Source: Sphingomonas sp. Ag1 (GTDB lineage: Bacteria; Pseudomonadota; Alphaproteobacteria; Sphingomonadales; Sphingomonadaceae). Taken from it: a DNA stretch of 64,000 bases. This document shows, in pieces, positions 1 through 9,533 of this stretch (position 1 is its first letter; each line of letters starts with the position of its first letter). Location of the stretch: contig NZ_LAZX01000083.1 in the NCBI RefSeq assembly GCF_000980895.1, positions 23,509 through 87,508 of the forward strand, in the 5' to 3' direction. A program made the position numbers and the translations under genes. The notes beneath the pieces were generated by a model. The model was not told the origin of the DNA. It was given only the letters and a program-made list of their open reading frames with translations, and searched no databases.

Positions 1-1
1 C

Positions 2-778
2 AAGATCCGCGCCGAGCTGACCTTCACCGGCCGCGCCTTCCCGCTGGAGGAGCCGCGCTTCACCCGCCGCAACGGCCCGCGCGTGCTGATGGACGTGACG
101 CGGATGACGCAGAACGGCAGCTATCAGGGCTGGATCGAGGTCGATGGCGATCGCACTGAGGTGAACGGCTGGCTGGGCACGCGCGACCGCTCCTGGGGTG
201 TGCGCCCGATCGGTGCGCCCGATGCGCAGCCCGCCAGCCCGCCGATTGCACCGCAATTCTTCTGGCTGTGGAGCCCGACCGCGATGGAGGACGGCGACTT
301 CTATTTTCACACCAACGACGACGAGCATGGCCGCTTCTGGAATCGCCGCGCGGCGTGGAAGCCGCTGGGCGGCGGGATCGAGGACGAAACGCATTTCGAA
401 TCCGACTATCAGGTGCAGTGGAAGCAGGGATCACGCCACGCCCAGGCTGCAAGCGTCACGCTGAAGGACGAAGAGGGTCAGGAAACGAAGGTCGAGTTCG
501 ACCTGGGCCAGCAGTTCATGATGCTTGGCCTTGGCTATACCCACCCCAAGTGGAGCCACGGCCGGCACCAGGGCGACGGGCTGACGGTGGAGCGCGAGGA
601 TTTCGTACCCGCGGAGATGGACCCGATGCAGCCGCACCATCTGCACGTCCAGGCGCTGGCCACCGTCACCATGACGGGACCTGACGGCAAGGTGCGGCGC
701 GGCAAGGGGGTGCTCGAACAGCTCGTGATGGGGCCGCACGCGCCGTCGGGCTTCAAGGGCGTGCTCGACCCGGCATGA
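2..778 (+). CDS. CrtC/AttH-like lipocalin-fold protein, 5' partial
   Basis: The reading frame is open from the first bases of the window, so the true start lies upstream; an internal ATG at 83 is probably not the start. The visible segment contains GTRDRSWGVRP, a stretch I associate with the hydroxyneurosporene synthase (CrtC)/AttH-like family (recently split into DUF706x families), which often sits beside acyl-CoA genes in sphingomonads. No signal peptide can be judged because the N-terminus is missing. Its stop overlaps the start of the next gene (ATGA at 775-778), so it is translationally coupled to the operon. The biochemical role is unknown; a lipid- or terpenoid-related function is only suggested by the neighbours. 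Confidence 0.6.
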   Translation, partial: KIRAELTFTGRAFPLEEPRFTRRNGPRVLMDVTRMTQNGSYQGWIEVDGDRTEVNGWLGTRDRSWGVRPIGAPDAQPASPPIAPQFFWLWSPTAMEDGDFYFHTNDDEHGRFWNRRAAWKPLGGGIEDETHFESDYQVQWKQGSRHAQAASVTLKDEEGQETKVEFDLGQQFMMLGLGYTHPKWSHGRHQGDGLTVEREDFVPAEMDPMQPHHLHVQALATVTMTGPDGKVRRGKGVLEQLVMGPHAPSGFKGVLDPA

Positions 779-2184
779 CCACGCTGACCGCAACCGAGAT
801 CGAGGCCTATCTCTCGCGTGTCTGGGAACAGCCGGTGCGGGTGGCGGATCTGACCCGGATTCCCGGCGGCGCGAGCCGCGAGACCTATCGCTTCGATGCC
901 CATGCCGGGGCGGACATCCACCGGCTGATCCTGCGGCGCGAGCCGGCGAAGGGCCTGATCGACACCGAAAGCGCGACCGAGTTTCGCGCTTATCAAAGTG
1001 CAGCAGGGGTCGTTCCCGTGCCGCGTGCGGTGGCGCTGGAGCCCGATGGCGCCGAGCTTGGCCGGCCGTTCTTCATCATGGAGCGGATCGAGGGCGGCGA
1101 AGTCGCGAGCAGCTTCGCGCGCGATCCGTTCGGCGTGCATGGCGCGGCGCTGGGCGAGGCGTTCTTTGGTGCGCTGGGCCGGCTGGCGGCGCATGATCCG
1201 GCCGGCACGCCGCTCGCCGACCATGTACCGATGCCCGAGCCCGACCAATGCTGGCGGATCGCGCTCGATTATTGGGAAGGGGTGATCGAGGAGGACGCGC
1301 TGCAGCCGCAGCCGATCGCGCGCGCCGCGATCCGCTGGCTGCGCGCCAATCCGCCGCCGCCGGCGCAGCGTGTTGCGATCGTTCATGGCGATTACCGCTC
1401 CGGCAACGTCATGCACGACGGCGCGGGCGGGATGCGCGCCATGTTTGACTGGGAAATGGCGCATCTCGGCGATCCGCTGGAGGATCTGGGCTGGGCGCTG
1501 GACCCGATCTGGGATCATTTCATCCCCGGCGCGGCCAGCGGCATGCTGCCGCGGCCGGACGCGATCGCGATCTGGGAGCGCGCCAGCGGGCTGACGGTCG
1601 ATCCCGCGGCAATGCGCTGGTGGTCGTTGTTCGCATCGGTGAAGGGAATGGCGATCTGGATCTCCGCCTTTCGCGAGTTCGTCGACGGCGGGCGGCAGGA
1701 TCCGGTGCTGGCGGTCTCGGGCTGGTACACCGCGCGGCGGCAGGAGGCGATCATCGCCGCGCAGCTTGGCGGATCGGTGTTCGATCCGGTGCCGGTCCTC
1801 CCCACCAGCGATCTGGCGCAGGTGTTGATCGGTGCTGGCATCGCGGCGGCCGGGGCGGGGGAGAAGGTGGGTGCGAGCGATGCCTTCGCCGGATCGACGC
1901 TGACGGTGGCGGCGCTGCTCGCGCTGCTCGGCGCGCAGGAGGCGGAAAAGGCCGCCGCCTGGCGCCGCGCCGATATTGCCGACATGCGCCGGCTGCTCGG
2001 CGACGATGCTCCGGTCACCAATGAGGGCGAGACGCTGGACGCGCTGGACGGCGCCTGGGCGACGCTGGCCGAGGCGCTGATCGCGCATCATGACGAGGTC
2101 GCGCGGACGCGCGGCGACGAGCGGCCGCTGCTCGATTTCTACCGCGAAAGCGCCGCCCGGCGGGAACTCGCCTGGCCGCTATGA
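775..2184 (+). CDS. APH-fold phosphotransferase with C-terminal DUF6285-like domain
   Basis: The protein has 469 residues. The N-terminal ~330 residues form an aminoglycoside phosphotransferase/choline-kinase fold: GG-ASRETYRF near 31-40 is the nucleotide loop, HGDYRSGN (204-211) is the catalytic Brenner motif, and DWE (225-227) supplies the metal-binding Asp. The last ~110 residues (ADIADMRRLLGDD onward) resemble the DUF6285 domain commonly fused to or next to such kinases. In actinobacteria and sphingomonads these kinases accompany acyl-CoA dehydrogenase, CoA-transferase and thiolase genes, so the substrate is probably a lipid or alcohol rather than an antibiotic. ATGA overlaps at both ends tie it into the operon. 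The substrate cannot be deduced from the sequence. Confidence 0.82.
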   Translation: MTTLTATEIEAYLSRVWEQPVRVADLTRIPGGASRETYRFDAHAGADIHRLILRREPAKGLIDTESATEFRAYQSAAGVVPVPRAVALEPDGAELGRPFFIMERIEGGEVASSFARDPFGVHGAALGEAFFGALGRLAAHDPAGTPLADHVPMPEPDQCWRIALDYWEGVIEEDALQPQPIARAAIRWLRANPPPPAQRVAIVHGDYRSGNVMHDGAGGMRAMFDWEMAHLGDPLEDLGWALDPIWDHFIPGAASGMLPRPDAIAIWERASGLTVDPAAMRWWSLFASVKGMAIWISAFREFVDGGRQDPVLAVSGWYTARRQEAIIAAQLGGSVFDPVPVLPTSDLAQVLIGAGIAAAGAGEKVGASDAFAGSTLTVAALLALLGAQEAEKAAAWRRADIADMRRLLGDDAPVTNEGETLDALDGAWATLAEALIAHHDEVARTRGDERPLLDFYRESAARRELAWPL

Positions 2185-4448
2185 CCGACCTGCCGCTCAC
2201 CGGGATACGCGTATTGGATGCCGTTCCCGGCGTGCTCGGATCGGCGGGGCGGCTGTTGGCGGAACTGGGCGCCGAGGTCATCCGCATCGAGCCCCGCGGC
2301 GGGGGCACGGATCGGCGGAACGGTGCGATGGCCGGCGACATCAGCCTCGACTTTGTTGCGGCGAACCTTGGAAAGCGCGCCGTCACGATCGACCTGCCGC
2401 GCGATCAGGATCGCTTCCTGGCGCTGGCGGCGGGGGCGGACATCCTGCTCGAGGAGCAGCTCCCCGGGCTCGATCACGCGGCGATACGCCATGCGGCGCC
2501 GCAGATCATTCATGTCACGCTGAGCGTTTTCGGCACCGTCGGCCCGTGGAAGGACTGGCGTGCGAGCGACGCGGTGCTGCACGCGCTGACCGGCAGCCTG
2601 TCGCGCTCCGGCCTGCCGGACCGGCCACCGCTGCTGCCGCCGGGCCGCCTGACGCTGGAAACCGCAGCGACGCAAATGGTGGTCGCGACGCTCGGCGCGC
2701 TGATCCGCCGCTTGCGCACCGGCGAGGGCGATCACCTCGACATGACGCTGCTCGAGGCGGCGATGCAGGCGCTTGATCCGGGCTTCGGCCTGAACGGCAG
2801 CGCGCAATCGGGGGTGCCAAGCTGGAAGCAGCCGCGCGGTCGCACCGACGAACGCTATCGCTATCCGATCCTGCCCTGCGCTGATGGCTTCGTGCGGCTG
2901 TGCGTCCTCGCGCCCCGCCAGTGGCGCAGCATGTTCGTGTGGCTGGGGGAGCCGGACGAGTTTGCCGGGCCGGAGTGGGAGAAGCTGATGACCCGCTTCC
3001 GCTCCACCACCTTGCTGCCGGCGATCACGCGCTTCTTTGCCGACAAGACCCGCGCCGAGATCGAGGAAGAGGCGGCGGGACGCGGAATCCCGGCCGCCGG
3101 ACTGCTCACCGTCGAGGAAGCGATCGCGACGGCGCAGATGACGGCGCGCGAGGCCTTCGTGCCGGTGGAAATAGCGCCCGGCATCACCTTGTCCTTCCCC
3201 AACGGCACGATCGAGATCGACGGCGAGCGCGCCGGGGTGTCGCCTGCCGCTCGCGACCCTCTGGCGGGCGAGAATACGGCGTTCGCGACGGCGCGGCCGC
3301 GCTTCGATCCTCCGCCAGCGGCCGATTACCCGCTCGCCGGCCTGCGCGTGCTCGACATGGGGATCATCGTCGTCGGGGGAGAGGCCGGGCGGCTGCTCGC
3401 CGACTTTGGCGCCGACGTGGTGAAGGTGGAAAATGCCGCTTTCCCCGACGGGCAGCGCCAGTCGCGCGACGACGATCCGGTGAGCCTCACCTTTGCGGCC
3501 GGCCACCGCAACAAACGCGGGCTGTCGATCGATCTCAAGGCGCCGGAGGGGCGTGCGCTGTTCCTCGATCTGGTGCGGCAGGCCGATGTGCTGCTGTCGA
3601 ACTTCAAGCCCGGCACGCTCGATGCGCTGGGGCTGGATGCCGCGACCTTGGTCGAGGCCAATCCGCGGCTGGTCAGCGTCGACAGTTCCGCCTTCGGGCC
3701 GACCGGGCCCTGGTCGCGCCGGCTGGGCTATGGCCCGCTGGTGCGCGCCTCCGCCGGGCTCAGCACGCAATGGACCTATCCGGGCGAGCCCGACAGCTTC
3801 TCCGACACAGTCACCGTTTATCCCGATCACGTCGCTGGCCGGATCAGCGCGATCGGCGCGCTGGCGCTGCTGATCCGGCGGATGCGCACCGGCACCGGCG
3901 GGACGGCGAGCGTCAGCCAGGCGGAAGTGATGCTGGGGCACAAGGCAGTGGAGATCGCCGCGGCCGCCGCCCGCGCGGAGGGGCTGACGGTCAGCGGCGA
4001 TCCGGCGGAGGATCGTCTTCTTCCGTGCGCTGGCGAGGACGAATGGTGCGCCGTGACGCTGCGCGACGCGACGGATCGCCGGGCCCTGCACGCGATCGCC
4101 GGCGACGAGCCCGAACAATGGTCGCGCACCCAGCCGGCTCACGACGTGATGGCGCAGCTTCAGTCGGTGGGGCTGGCGGCGGGCATGATGGTCCGCGTGG
4201 TGGACCTTCCCGACCTTCCCGTGTTTCGCGCCCTCGGCACGTTTCGCACCGCGCATCACCCGCTGCTGCCCGACCCGTTCATCGTAGAGGGCGCGCTCAC
4301 CCGCTTCGACCGCGTACCGCCGCCGGACCAGCGGCCCGCGCCCCGCATCGGCGAACACAGCGCCACCGTCATCAAGGATTGGCTGGGGTGGAGCGACGAT
4401 CGCGTCGCTTCGCTGCTGGCCGGGAAGATCATCGAACAAGCAGCATGA
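2181..4448 (+). CDS. Tandem-domain family III CoA transferase (CaiB/BaiF)
   Basis: The protein has 755 residues made of two consecutive CaiB/BaiF domains. Each starts with the same signature: GIRVLDAVPGV near residue 7 and GLRVLDMGIIV near residue 387, both followed by GRLLA(E/D)(L/F)GA(E/D)V(I/V). Single-domain family members are about 380-400 residues, so this is a fused duplicate. The second domain keeps the catalytic-type Asp in YPDHVAG (Asp549), while the aligned place in the first domain has Leu, suggesting that only the second half makes the aspartyl-CoA intermediate. It presumably moves CoA between acids in the pathway with the following crotonase and thiolase. Its start overlaps the kinase stop and its stop overlaps the crotonase start. 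Confidence 0.85.
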   Translation: MTDLPLTGIRVLDAVPGVLGSAGRLLAELGAEVIRIEPRGGGTDRRNGAMAGDISLDFVAANLGKRAVTIDLPRDQDRFLALAAGADILLEEQLPGLDHAAIRHAAPQIIHVTLSVFGTVGPWKDWRASDAVLHALTGSLSRSGLPDRPPLLPPGRLTLETAATQMVVATLGALIRRLRTGEGDHLDMTLLEAAMQALDPGFGLNGSAQSGVPSWKQPRGRTDERYRYPILPCADGFVRLCVLAPRQWRSMFVWLGEPDEFAGPEWEKLMTRFRSTTLLPAITRFFADKTRAEIEEEAAGRGIPAAGLLTVEEAIATAQMTAREAFVPVEIAPGITLSFPNGTIEIDGERAGVSPAARDPLAGENTAFATARPRFDPPPAADYPLAGLRVLDMGIIVVGGEAGRLLADFGADVVKVENAAFPDGQRQSRDDDPVSLTFAAGHRNKRGLSIDLKAPEGRALFLDLVRQADVLLSNFKPGTLDALGLDAATLVEANPRLVSVDSSAFGPTGPWSRRLGYGPLVRASAGLSTQWTYPGEPDSFSDTVTVYPDHVAGRISAIGALALLIRRMRTGTGGTASVSQAEVMLGHKAVEIAAAAARAEGLTVSGDPAEDRLLPCAGEDEWCAVTLRDATDRRALHAIAGDEPEQWSRTQPAHDVMAQLQSVGLAAGMMVRVVDLPDLPVFRALGTFRTAHHPLLPDPFIVEGALTRFDRVPPPDQRPAPRIGEHSATVIKDWLGWSDDRVASLLAGKIIEQAA

Positions 4449-5263
4449 AAGGGATCAATATGGCCGACCTTGGCAATGAAGCCGTCACCGTCGAAACGCG
4501 CGGCAATGTGATGCTCATCACGATCAACCGCCCGGAAGCGCGCAACGCGGTCAACCGCTTCGTTCATGAGGGCGTGGGCGATGCGCTGGAGGCGGCGGAC
4601 AAGGATCCCGAGATCCGCGTCGTCATCGTGACCGGGGCTGGCGACAAGTCGTTCTGCGCCGGCGCTGACCTCGTCGCGCTGTCGCGTGGCGAGAGCCTGG
4701 CGCCGGATGACAAGACCAAGGCCGCATGGGGCTTTGCCGGCATCGTCAGCCATGCCATTTCCAAGCCAGTGATCGCCGCGGTGAACGGCATGGCGCTGGG
4801 CGGCGGGCTGGAAATCACGCTGGCCTGCGACCTTGCCGTCGCAGTGGATGAGGCGAAGTTCGGCCTGCCCGAGCCCAAGCGCGGCCTGTTTGCGGCCGCT
4901 GGCGGCGTGTTCCGGCTCCCGGAGCAATTGCCCAAGAAGATCGCGATGGAAATGATCCTGACCGGCGACCCGATCGACGCCAATCGCGCGCTGGAACTGG
5001 GGCTGATCAACGCCGTCGCCCCGCGTGAGCAGCTGCTCGACACCGCCTTCGCGCTGGCCGAGCGGATTGCGGTCAACGCGCCGCTGTCGGTGCAGGCGTC
5101 GAAGCGGATGGCGCAGGGCATTTCGAACGGCCGGGTCGAGCGCGAGGAAGCGGCCTGGGCGCAGAACCGCGAGGAAACCAAGATCGTCTTCACCAGCGAG
5201 GACTCGCGCGAAGGGCCGAAGGCATTTGCCGAGAAGCGCGCCCCGGTGTGGAAGGCGCGCTGA
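4445..5263 (+). CDS. Enoyl-CoA hydratase/isomerase family (crotonase)
   Basis: The protein has 272 residues, normal for a crotonase. The oxyanion-hole segments are visible: FCAGADL in the first and NGMALGGGLE in the second, followed by the usual FGLPEPKRGL and the C-terminal helical region. The catalytic Glu pair of classical hydratases is not obvious (the second site reads GLFAAAGG), so the exact reaction (hydratase, isomerase or other) is open. The start at 4445 gives an ATGA overlap with the CoA-transferase; a second in-frame ATG at 4460 is possible. It belongs to the acyl-CoA operon and is followed after two bases by the thiolase start. Confidence 0.88.
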   Translation: MKGINMADLGNEAVTVETRGNVMLITINRPEARNAVNRFVHEGVGDALEAADKDPEIRVVIVTGAGDKSFCAGADLVALSRGESLAPDDKTKAAWGFAGIVSHAISKPVIAAVNGMALGGGLEITLACDLAVAVDEAKFGLPEPKRGLFAAAGGVFRLPEQLPKKIAMEMILTGDPIDANRALELGLINAVAPREQLLDTAFALAERIAVNAPLSVQASKRMAQGISNGRVEREEAAWAQNREETKIVFTSEDSREGPKAFAEKRAPVWKAR

Positions 5264-5265
5264 AC

Positions 5266-6774
5266 ATGGCGGCTGATCCGGAGAAGGTCGCCGTCATCGT
5301 CGGGGTCGGGCAGGTCAATGACCGCCCGGCCGATCCGATGGCGGGCAAGGATGCGCTGGGCCTGATGATCGCCGCGCTGGAGGAGGCCGACAAGGACGCG
5401 GGCGGCGGCTGGCTGGCGGATGTCGATTCCGTCGCGGTCGTGCAGCAGATCAGCTTCCGCAAGGACAATCCGCTGGCGCAGAAGGTGGCGGACGGGATCG
5501 GATCGACGGCGGCGATCGTCTATGAATCGGTCGGTCCCAATGGTGACAGCCCGATCCTGCTGCTGAACGAGGCGGCGAACCGGATCGCGCGCGGCGAGAT
5601 CAAAATCGCGGCGGTGACTGGCGGCGAGGCGCTGCGCACCGCCAGCCAGCGTGCGGCGATCGCGGCGAAGACGAGCGTGGCGGACCAGAACCCGCTGCGC
5701 ACCCTCAGCAAGGGCGCGAAGCCCGGTTATCGCCAGATCTATGGCCTGGCGACGCCGGTCGACGTCTATCCGCTCTACGAGAATGCCGCGCGTGCGGCTT
5801 ATGGCCAGACGCTGGACGAAGGGCAGCGTGAGTCAGGCGAGATCTGGTCACGCTTTTCCGAGATCGCGGCGCAGACGCCGGCGGCGTGGATCCATGCGCC
5901 CAAGTCACCGCAGGAGATCGTCGAGCCGACCGCGGACAATCGCCCGATCGCCTTCCCCTACACCAAGCTGATGGTGGCCAATTCGAGCGTCAATCAGGGC
6001 GCCGGCTTCATCGTCACCAGCCTTGCCGAAGCACGACGGCGCGGCGTGCCGGAGGAGCGGATCATCTATGTCGGGCGCGGCGCCAGCGCGCATGAGGCGG
6101 ACGATTTTCTCGCTCGTGACCGCTACGACACGTCGCCCAGCATGGAAGTGTGCCTCCGCCGCACGCTCGAGTTCAACGAGGTGACGGCGGACGATCTCGA
6201 CCTGGTCGAGCTTTATTCCTGCTTCCCCTGCGTGCCCAAGATGGCGCGGCGGGTGATCGGCTGGCCGGTGGAGAAGCCCGCGACGGTGTTCGGTGGCCTC
6301 ACCTTCGGCGGCGGGCCGATCGGCAATTACATGGCGCATGCCGTGGCCGAGATGGTCGACGCCCTGCGCGCCGGCGAGGGCGAGAAGGGGCTGCTGTTCG
6401 CCAATGGCGGCTTTGCCACGCACAATCACGCGATCGTGCTCGGCACAAAGCCGCTGCCGGGCGCGGGGGAGGCGCATGCGTTCGACCTGCAGGCGGAGGC
6501 GGATGCTGCGCGCGGCGCGGTGCCGGAACTGGTGAAGGACTATAGCGGACCGGCTGAGGTCGAGACCTACACCGTGTTCTACAACCGTGACGGTTCGGCA
6601 AAGGCCGGGGTGGTCGTGGCGAAGCTGCCGGATGGGAAGCGCACGCTGGCGCAGGTGCCGGCGAGCGACGCGGCGACGATCGCTTTCCTCAGCGATGGCA
6701 GTTCCGAACCGGTCGGAACGGCCGGCCAAGTGGTTGCCGAGGGCGAACTGATGGTGTGGAAACGCGCCTCCTGA
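5266..6774 (+). CDS. Thiolase-family protein (acetyl-CoA acetyltransferase, SCP-x-like)
   Basis: The protein has 502 residues from the ATG at 5266, which lies two bases after the crotonase stop; an upstream in-frame ATG at 5248 lies inside the crotonase gene and is less likely. The N-terminus (VAVIVGVGQ) and the C-terminal NGG-FATHNHAIV and GGGPIGNYMAHA segments fit the SCP-x type thiolase-like clade, which often has a C-terminal OB-fold-like extension seen here after about residue 420. It probably cleaves or condenses the acyl-CoA handled by the upstream enzymes. The classical N-terminal nucleophilic Cys environment is not clearly conserved, so it may be a non-canonical member. It is the last gene of the operon. 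Confidence 0.85.
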   Translation: MAADPEKVAVIVGVGQVNDRPADPMAGKDALGLMIAALEEADKDAGGGWLADVDSVAVVQQISFRKDNPLAQKVADGIGSTAAIVYESVGPNGDSPILLLNEAANRIARGEIKIAAVTGGEALRTASQRAAIAAKTSVADQNPLRTLSKGAKPGYRQIYGLATPVDVYPLYENAARAAYGQTLDEGQRESGEIWSRFSEIAAQTPAAWIHAPKSPQEIVEPTADNRPIAFPYTKLMVANSSVNQGAGFIVTSLAEARRRGVPEERIIYVGRGASAHEADDFLARDRYDTSPSMEVCLRRTLEFNEVTADDLDLVELYSCFPCVPKMARRVIGWPVEKPATVFGGLTFGGGPIGNYMAHAVAEMVDALRAGEGEKGLLFANGGFATHNHAIVLGTKPLPGAGEAHAFDLQAEADAARGAVPELVKDYSGPAEVETYTVFYNRDGSAKAGVVVAKLPDGKRTLAQVPASDAATIAFLSDGSSEPVGTAGQVVAEGELMVWKRAS

Positions 6775-6901
6775 TCCGGCCCGATCAATCCTCCCCGGGC
6801 GGACCTCGGGGCGGAATTGGGCGTTGCACTCCCACCGCGGCATCGACTAATCGCGGCGGTGCCCTCCCCAGGCGCTGTTGGTAACGTCAGGAGGAATCCC
6901 C

Positions 6902-8944
6902 ATGCAGACCCGCGCCGGCCTTTCGGTCGATGATCGCCTCGCCGCCTTTGTCGAGGAGGAGGCGCTTGCCGGCACCGGCATCTCGGCTAACGCCTTCTGG
7001 CAGGGGGCGGCGGCGATATTCGATCTTTTCACGCCGGAGAACAAGGCGCTGCTTGCCCGGCGCGAGGAGCTGCAGGCGGCGATCGACGCGCGCTATATGG
7101 CCGGAGAACCGGTCGACGAGGCGTTCCTGACGCAGATCGGCTATCTCGTGCCAGAGCCGGCGCCGTTCACCATCGGCACCGAGAACGTCGATCCCGAAAT
7201 CGCCACCATGGCCGGGCCGCAGCTGGTGGTGCCGAGCCTCAACGCGCGCTTCGTGCTGAACGCCGCCAATGCGCGCTGGGGCAGCCTTTACGACGCATTC
7301 TACGGCACCGATGCGCTGCCGGGGAAGGCGAAGCCGGGCGGCTATGATGCCGATCGCGGCGCGCAGGTGATCGCGCGGGCGCGGGCGTTCCTCGATGAAA
7401 CGCTGCCGGGCTGGGAAGCGGCGCTGACGGGCGGTGACTGCCCGCATCGCTTCGCGCGCTTCGATAAGGGCGTGATGTTCGTCCATAACGGGCTGCACAT
7501 CGAGATCGTGGTCGATCGCGAGTCCCCGATCGGCAAGACCGATCCGTTCGGCATCGCCGACGTGATCCTCGAATCGGCGCTGACGACGATCGTTGACCTC
7601 GAGGATTCGGTCGCCGCGGTCGACGCGGAGGACAAGGTCGCGGCGTACCGCAACTGGCTGGGCCTGATGCGCGGCGATCTTGTCGAGACGTTCGAGAAGA
7701 ACGGCGCGACGCTGACCCGCAAGCTGGCCGGCGATCGGACCTATCAATCGCCGAGCGGCTCCAGCTTCACGCTGCCGGGCCGTTCGCTGCTGTTCGTGCG
7801 CAACGTCGGCCATCTGATGACGACGCCCGCGCTGCGCCTCGAAGATGGCAGCGACGCGCCGGAGGGGATCCTCGACGCGATCGTCACCTCGCTGATCGGG
7901 CTGCATGATCTGAAGCGGCTCGGCACGCTGCAGAACAGCCGCACCGGATCGATCTATATCGTGAAGCCCAAGATGCATGGGCCGGACGAAGCGGCGTTCA
8001 CCAACCGGCTGTTCGATGCGGTGGAGGATCTGCTCGGCCTCGACCGCCACACGATCAAGGTCGGCGTGATGGACGAGGAGCGCCGCACCTCGGCCAATCT
8101 TGCCGCCTGCATCCATGCGGTGCGCGACCGGATCGCCTTCATCAATACCGGCTTCCTCGATCGCACCGGCGACGAGATCCACACCGCGATGCGCGGCGGC
8201 GCGGTGATCCGCAAGGCGGAGATGAAGGGCGCGGAGTGGATCAAGGCCTATGAGGATCGCAACGTGCGCATCGGCCTTGCCTGTGGCCTCAGTGGCAAGG
8301 CGCAGATCGGCAAGGGCATGTGGGCCGCGCCCGACATGATGGCCGACATGCTGGAGCAGAAGATCGCGCACCCCAAGAGCGGCGCGAATACGGCCTGGGT
8401 GCCGTCGCCCACCGCCGCGACGCTTCACGCGCTTCACTATCATCAGGTGGACGTGTTCGCGCGGCAGAAGGAGATTGCGGGGGAGGAACCGCCGCCGCTC
8501 GCAAAGCTGCTGACGGTGCCGTTCGCGGCGGCTGGGCGGAACTGGACGCCGGAGGAGGTCCGCGAGGAACTCGACAATAATTGCCAGGGCATCCTTGGCT
8601 ATGTCGTGCGCTGGATCGACCAGGGCGTCGGCTGTTCCAAGGTGCCGGACATCCATGACGTGGGGCTGATGGAGGATCGCGCGACCTTGCGCATTTCCTC
8701 GCAGCATCTCGCCAACTGGCTGCTTCACGGCGTGTGCACCGAGGCGGAGGTGGACGCGGCGCTCGACCGTATGGCGGAGAAGGTCGACGCGCAGAATGCC
8801 GGCGACCCGCTGTACCGCCCGCTCGACTGGGACGGTCATGCCTTCCGCGCTGCCCGCGCGCTGATCTTTGAAGGGGTGGAGCAGCCGTCGGGGTACACCG
8901 AGCCGCTGCTCCATCGTTTCCGCCAGGCAGCCAAGGCCGCCTGA
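6902..8944 (+). CDS. glcB: Malate synthase G
   Basis: The protein has 680 residues from the ATG at 6902, chosen because AGGAGG sits a few bases upstream; the in-frame upstream codon at 6878 has no such site. Malate synthase G condenses glyoxylate with acetyl-CoA to malate in the cytoplasm. Recognisable stretches are [57 protein letters not shown] and [10 protein letters not shown], which include the acidic metal-binding and Arg residues of the family. The length is slightly below the ~720 residues of the E. coli enzyme. It lies alone, followed by a strong hairpin at 8956-8989. No isocitrate lyase gene is present in the window. Confidence 0.96.
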   Translation: MQTRAGLSVDDRLAAFVEEEALAGTGISANAFWQGAAAIFDLFTPENKALLARREELQAAIDARYMAGEPVDEAFLTQIGYLVPEPAPFTIGTENVDPEIATMAGPQLVVPSLNARFVLNAANARWGSLYDAFYGTDALPGKAKPGGYDADRGAQVIARARAFLDETLPGWEAALTGGDCPHRFARFDKGVMFVHNGLHIEIVVDRESPIGKTDPFGIADVILESALTTIVDLEDSVAAVDAEDKVAAYRNWLGLMRGDLVETFEKNGATLTRKLAGDRTYQSPSGSSFTLPGRSLLFVRNVGHLMTTPALRLEDGSDAPEGILDAIVTSLIGLHDLKRLGTLQNSRTGSIYIVKPKMHGPDEAAFTNRLFDAVEDLLGLDRHTIKVGVMDEERRTSANLAACIHAVRDRIAFINTGFLDRTGDEIHTAMRGGAVIRKAEMKGAEWIKAYEDRNVRIGLACGLSGKAQIGKGMWAAPDMMADMLEQKIAHPKSGANTAWVPSPTAATLHALHYHQVDVFARQKEIAGEEPPPLAKLLTVPFAAAGRNWTPEEVREELDNNCQGILGYVVRWIDQGVGCSKVPDIHDVGLMEDRATLRISSQHLANWLLHGVCTEAEVDAALDRMAEKVDAQNAGDPLYRPLDWDGHAFRAARALIFEGVEQPSGYTEPLLHRFRQAAKAA

Positions 8945-8955
8945 TCCGCGCCCTG

Positions 8956-8989
8956 TCCCCCGCGCCCGGCCATGTCCCGGCGCGGGGGA
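8956..8989 (+). terminator. Hairpin after malate synthase, possible terminator
   Basis: TCCCCCGCGCC at 8956-8966 is perfectly complementary to GGCGCGGGGGA at 8979-8989, giving an 11-bp GC stem with a 12-nt loop twelve bases after the glcB stop. There is no T-run, so it could be an mRNA-stabilising hairpin instead of an intrinsic terminator. Confidence 0.5.
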
Positions 8990-9080
8990 GGCGAGCATGG
9001 CGATCGCGACGGTGGCATTATCGTGACACCGCGGCTAAAGGGCCGCGCATCCACCACTGCCGAGAGCATCGCTGAACCTC

Positions 9081-9533
9081 ATGCGAGTCGCCGTCGCTTC
9101 CGATCACGCCGCCGTGTCGCTGAAGGCGACGCTTGTCGCTTGGCTGCGCGAGGCCGGGCATGATGTGCTGGACCTCGGGCCCGACACCGACGCGCGGGTC
9201 GATTATCCCGATTACGGATACAAATTGGCCGAAGCGGTCGCCGCGGGTAAGGCCGAGCGCGGGATCGCGCTGTGCGGTTCGGGCATCGGCATTTCGATCG
9301 CGGTGAACCGCAATCCCGCGCTGCGCTGTGCGCTCGTGTCCGATCCGCTCGCCGCCGCTTTGTCGCGCGAGCATAATGACGCCAATGCCATCGCGCTTGG
9401 TGCCCGCCTGATCGGCGAGGACATGGCCAAGGCCTGCGTCACCGCCTTCCTCGACACCGCCTTTGCCGGCGGCCGCCACGCCCCCCGCGTCGACAAGCTC
9501 GGCGCGCCTGATTTCCAGAAGGAGCCAGCATGA
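9081..9533 (+). CDS. rpiB: Ribose 5-phosphate isomerase B
   Basis: The protein has 150 residues. RpiB interconverts ribose 5-phosphate and ribulose 5-phosphate. The N-terminal [13 protein letters not shown], the [16 protein letters not shown] segment and the active-site [15 protein letters not shown] (with the family Cys) are clear, as is the [14 protein letters not shown] segment. Its stop overlaps the start of glyA by four bases, a rpiB-glyA pairing that is widespread in alphaproteobacteria and links pentose phosphate and one-carbon metabolism genes in one transcript. Confidence 0.95.
   Translation: MRVAVASDHAAVSLKATLVAWLREAGHDVLDLGPDTDARVDYPDYGYKLAEAVAAGKAERGIALCGSGIGISIAVNRNPALRCALVSDPLAAALSREHNDANAIALGARLIGEDMAKACVTAFLDTAFAGGRHAPRVDKLGAPDFQKEPA

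Noticed and set aside
2139..4439. Long minus-strand open frame opposite the CoA transferase
   Set aside because: It is an antisense shadow of GC-rich coding sequence, rich in Arg/Gln/His, with no domain; the plus-strand gene has clear motifs.
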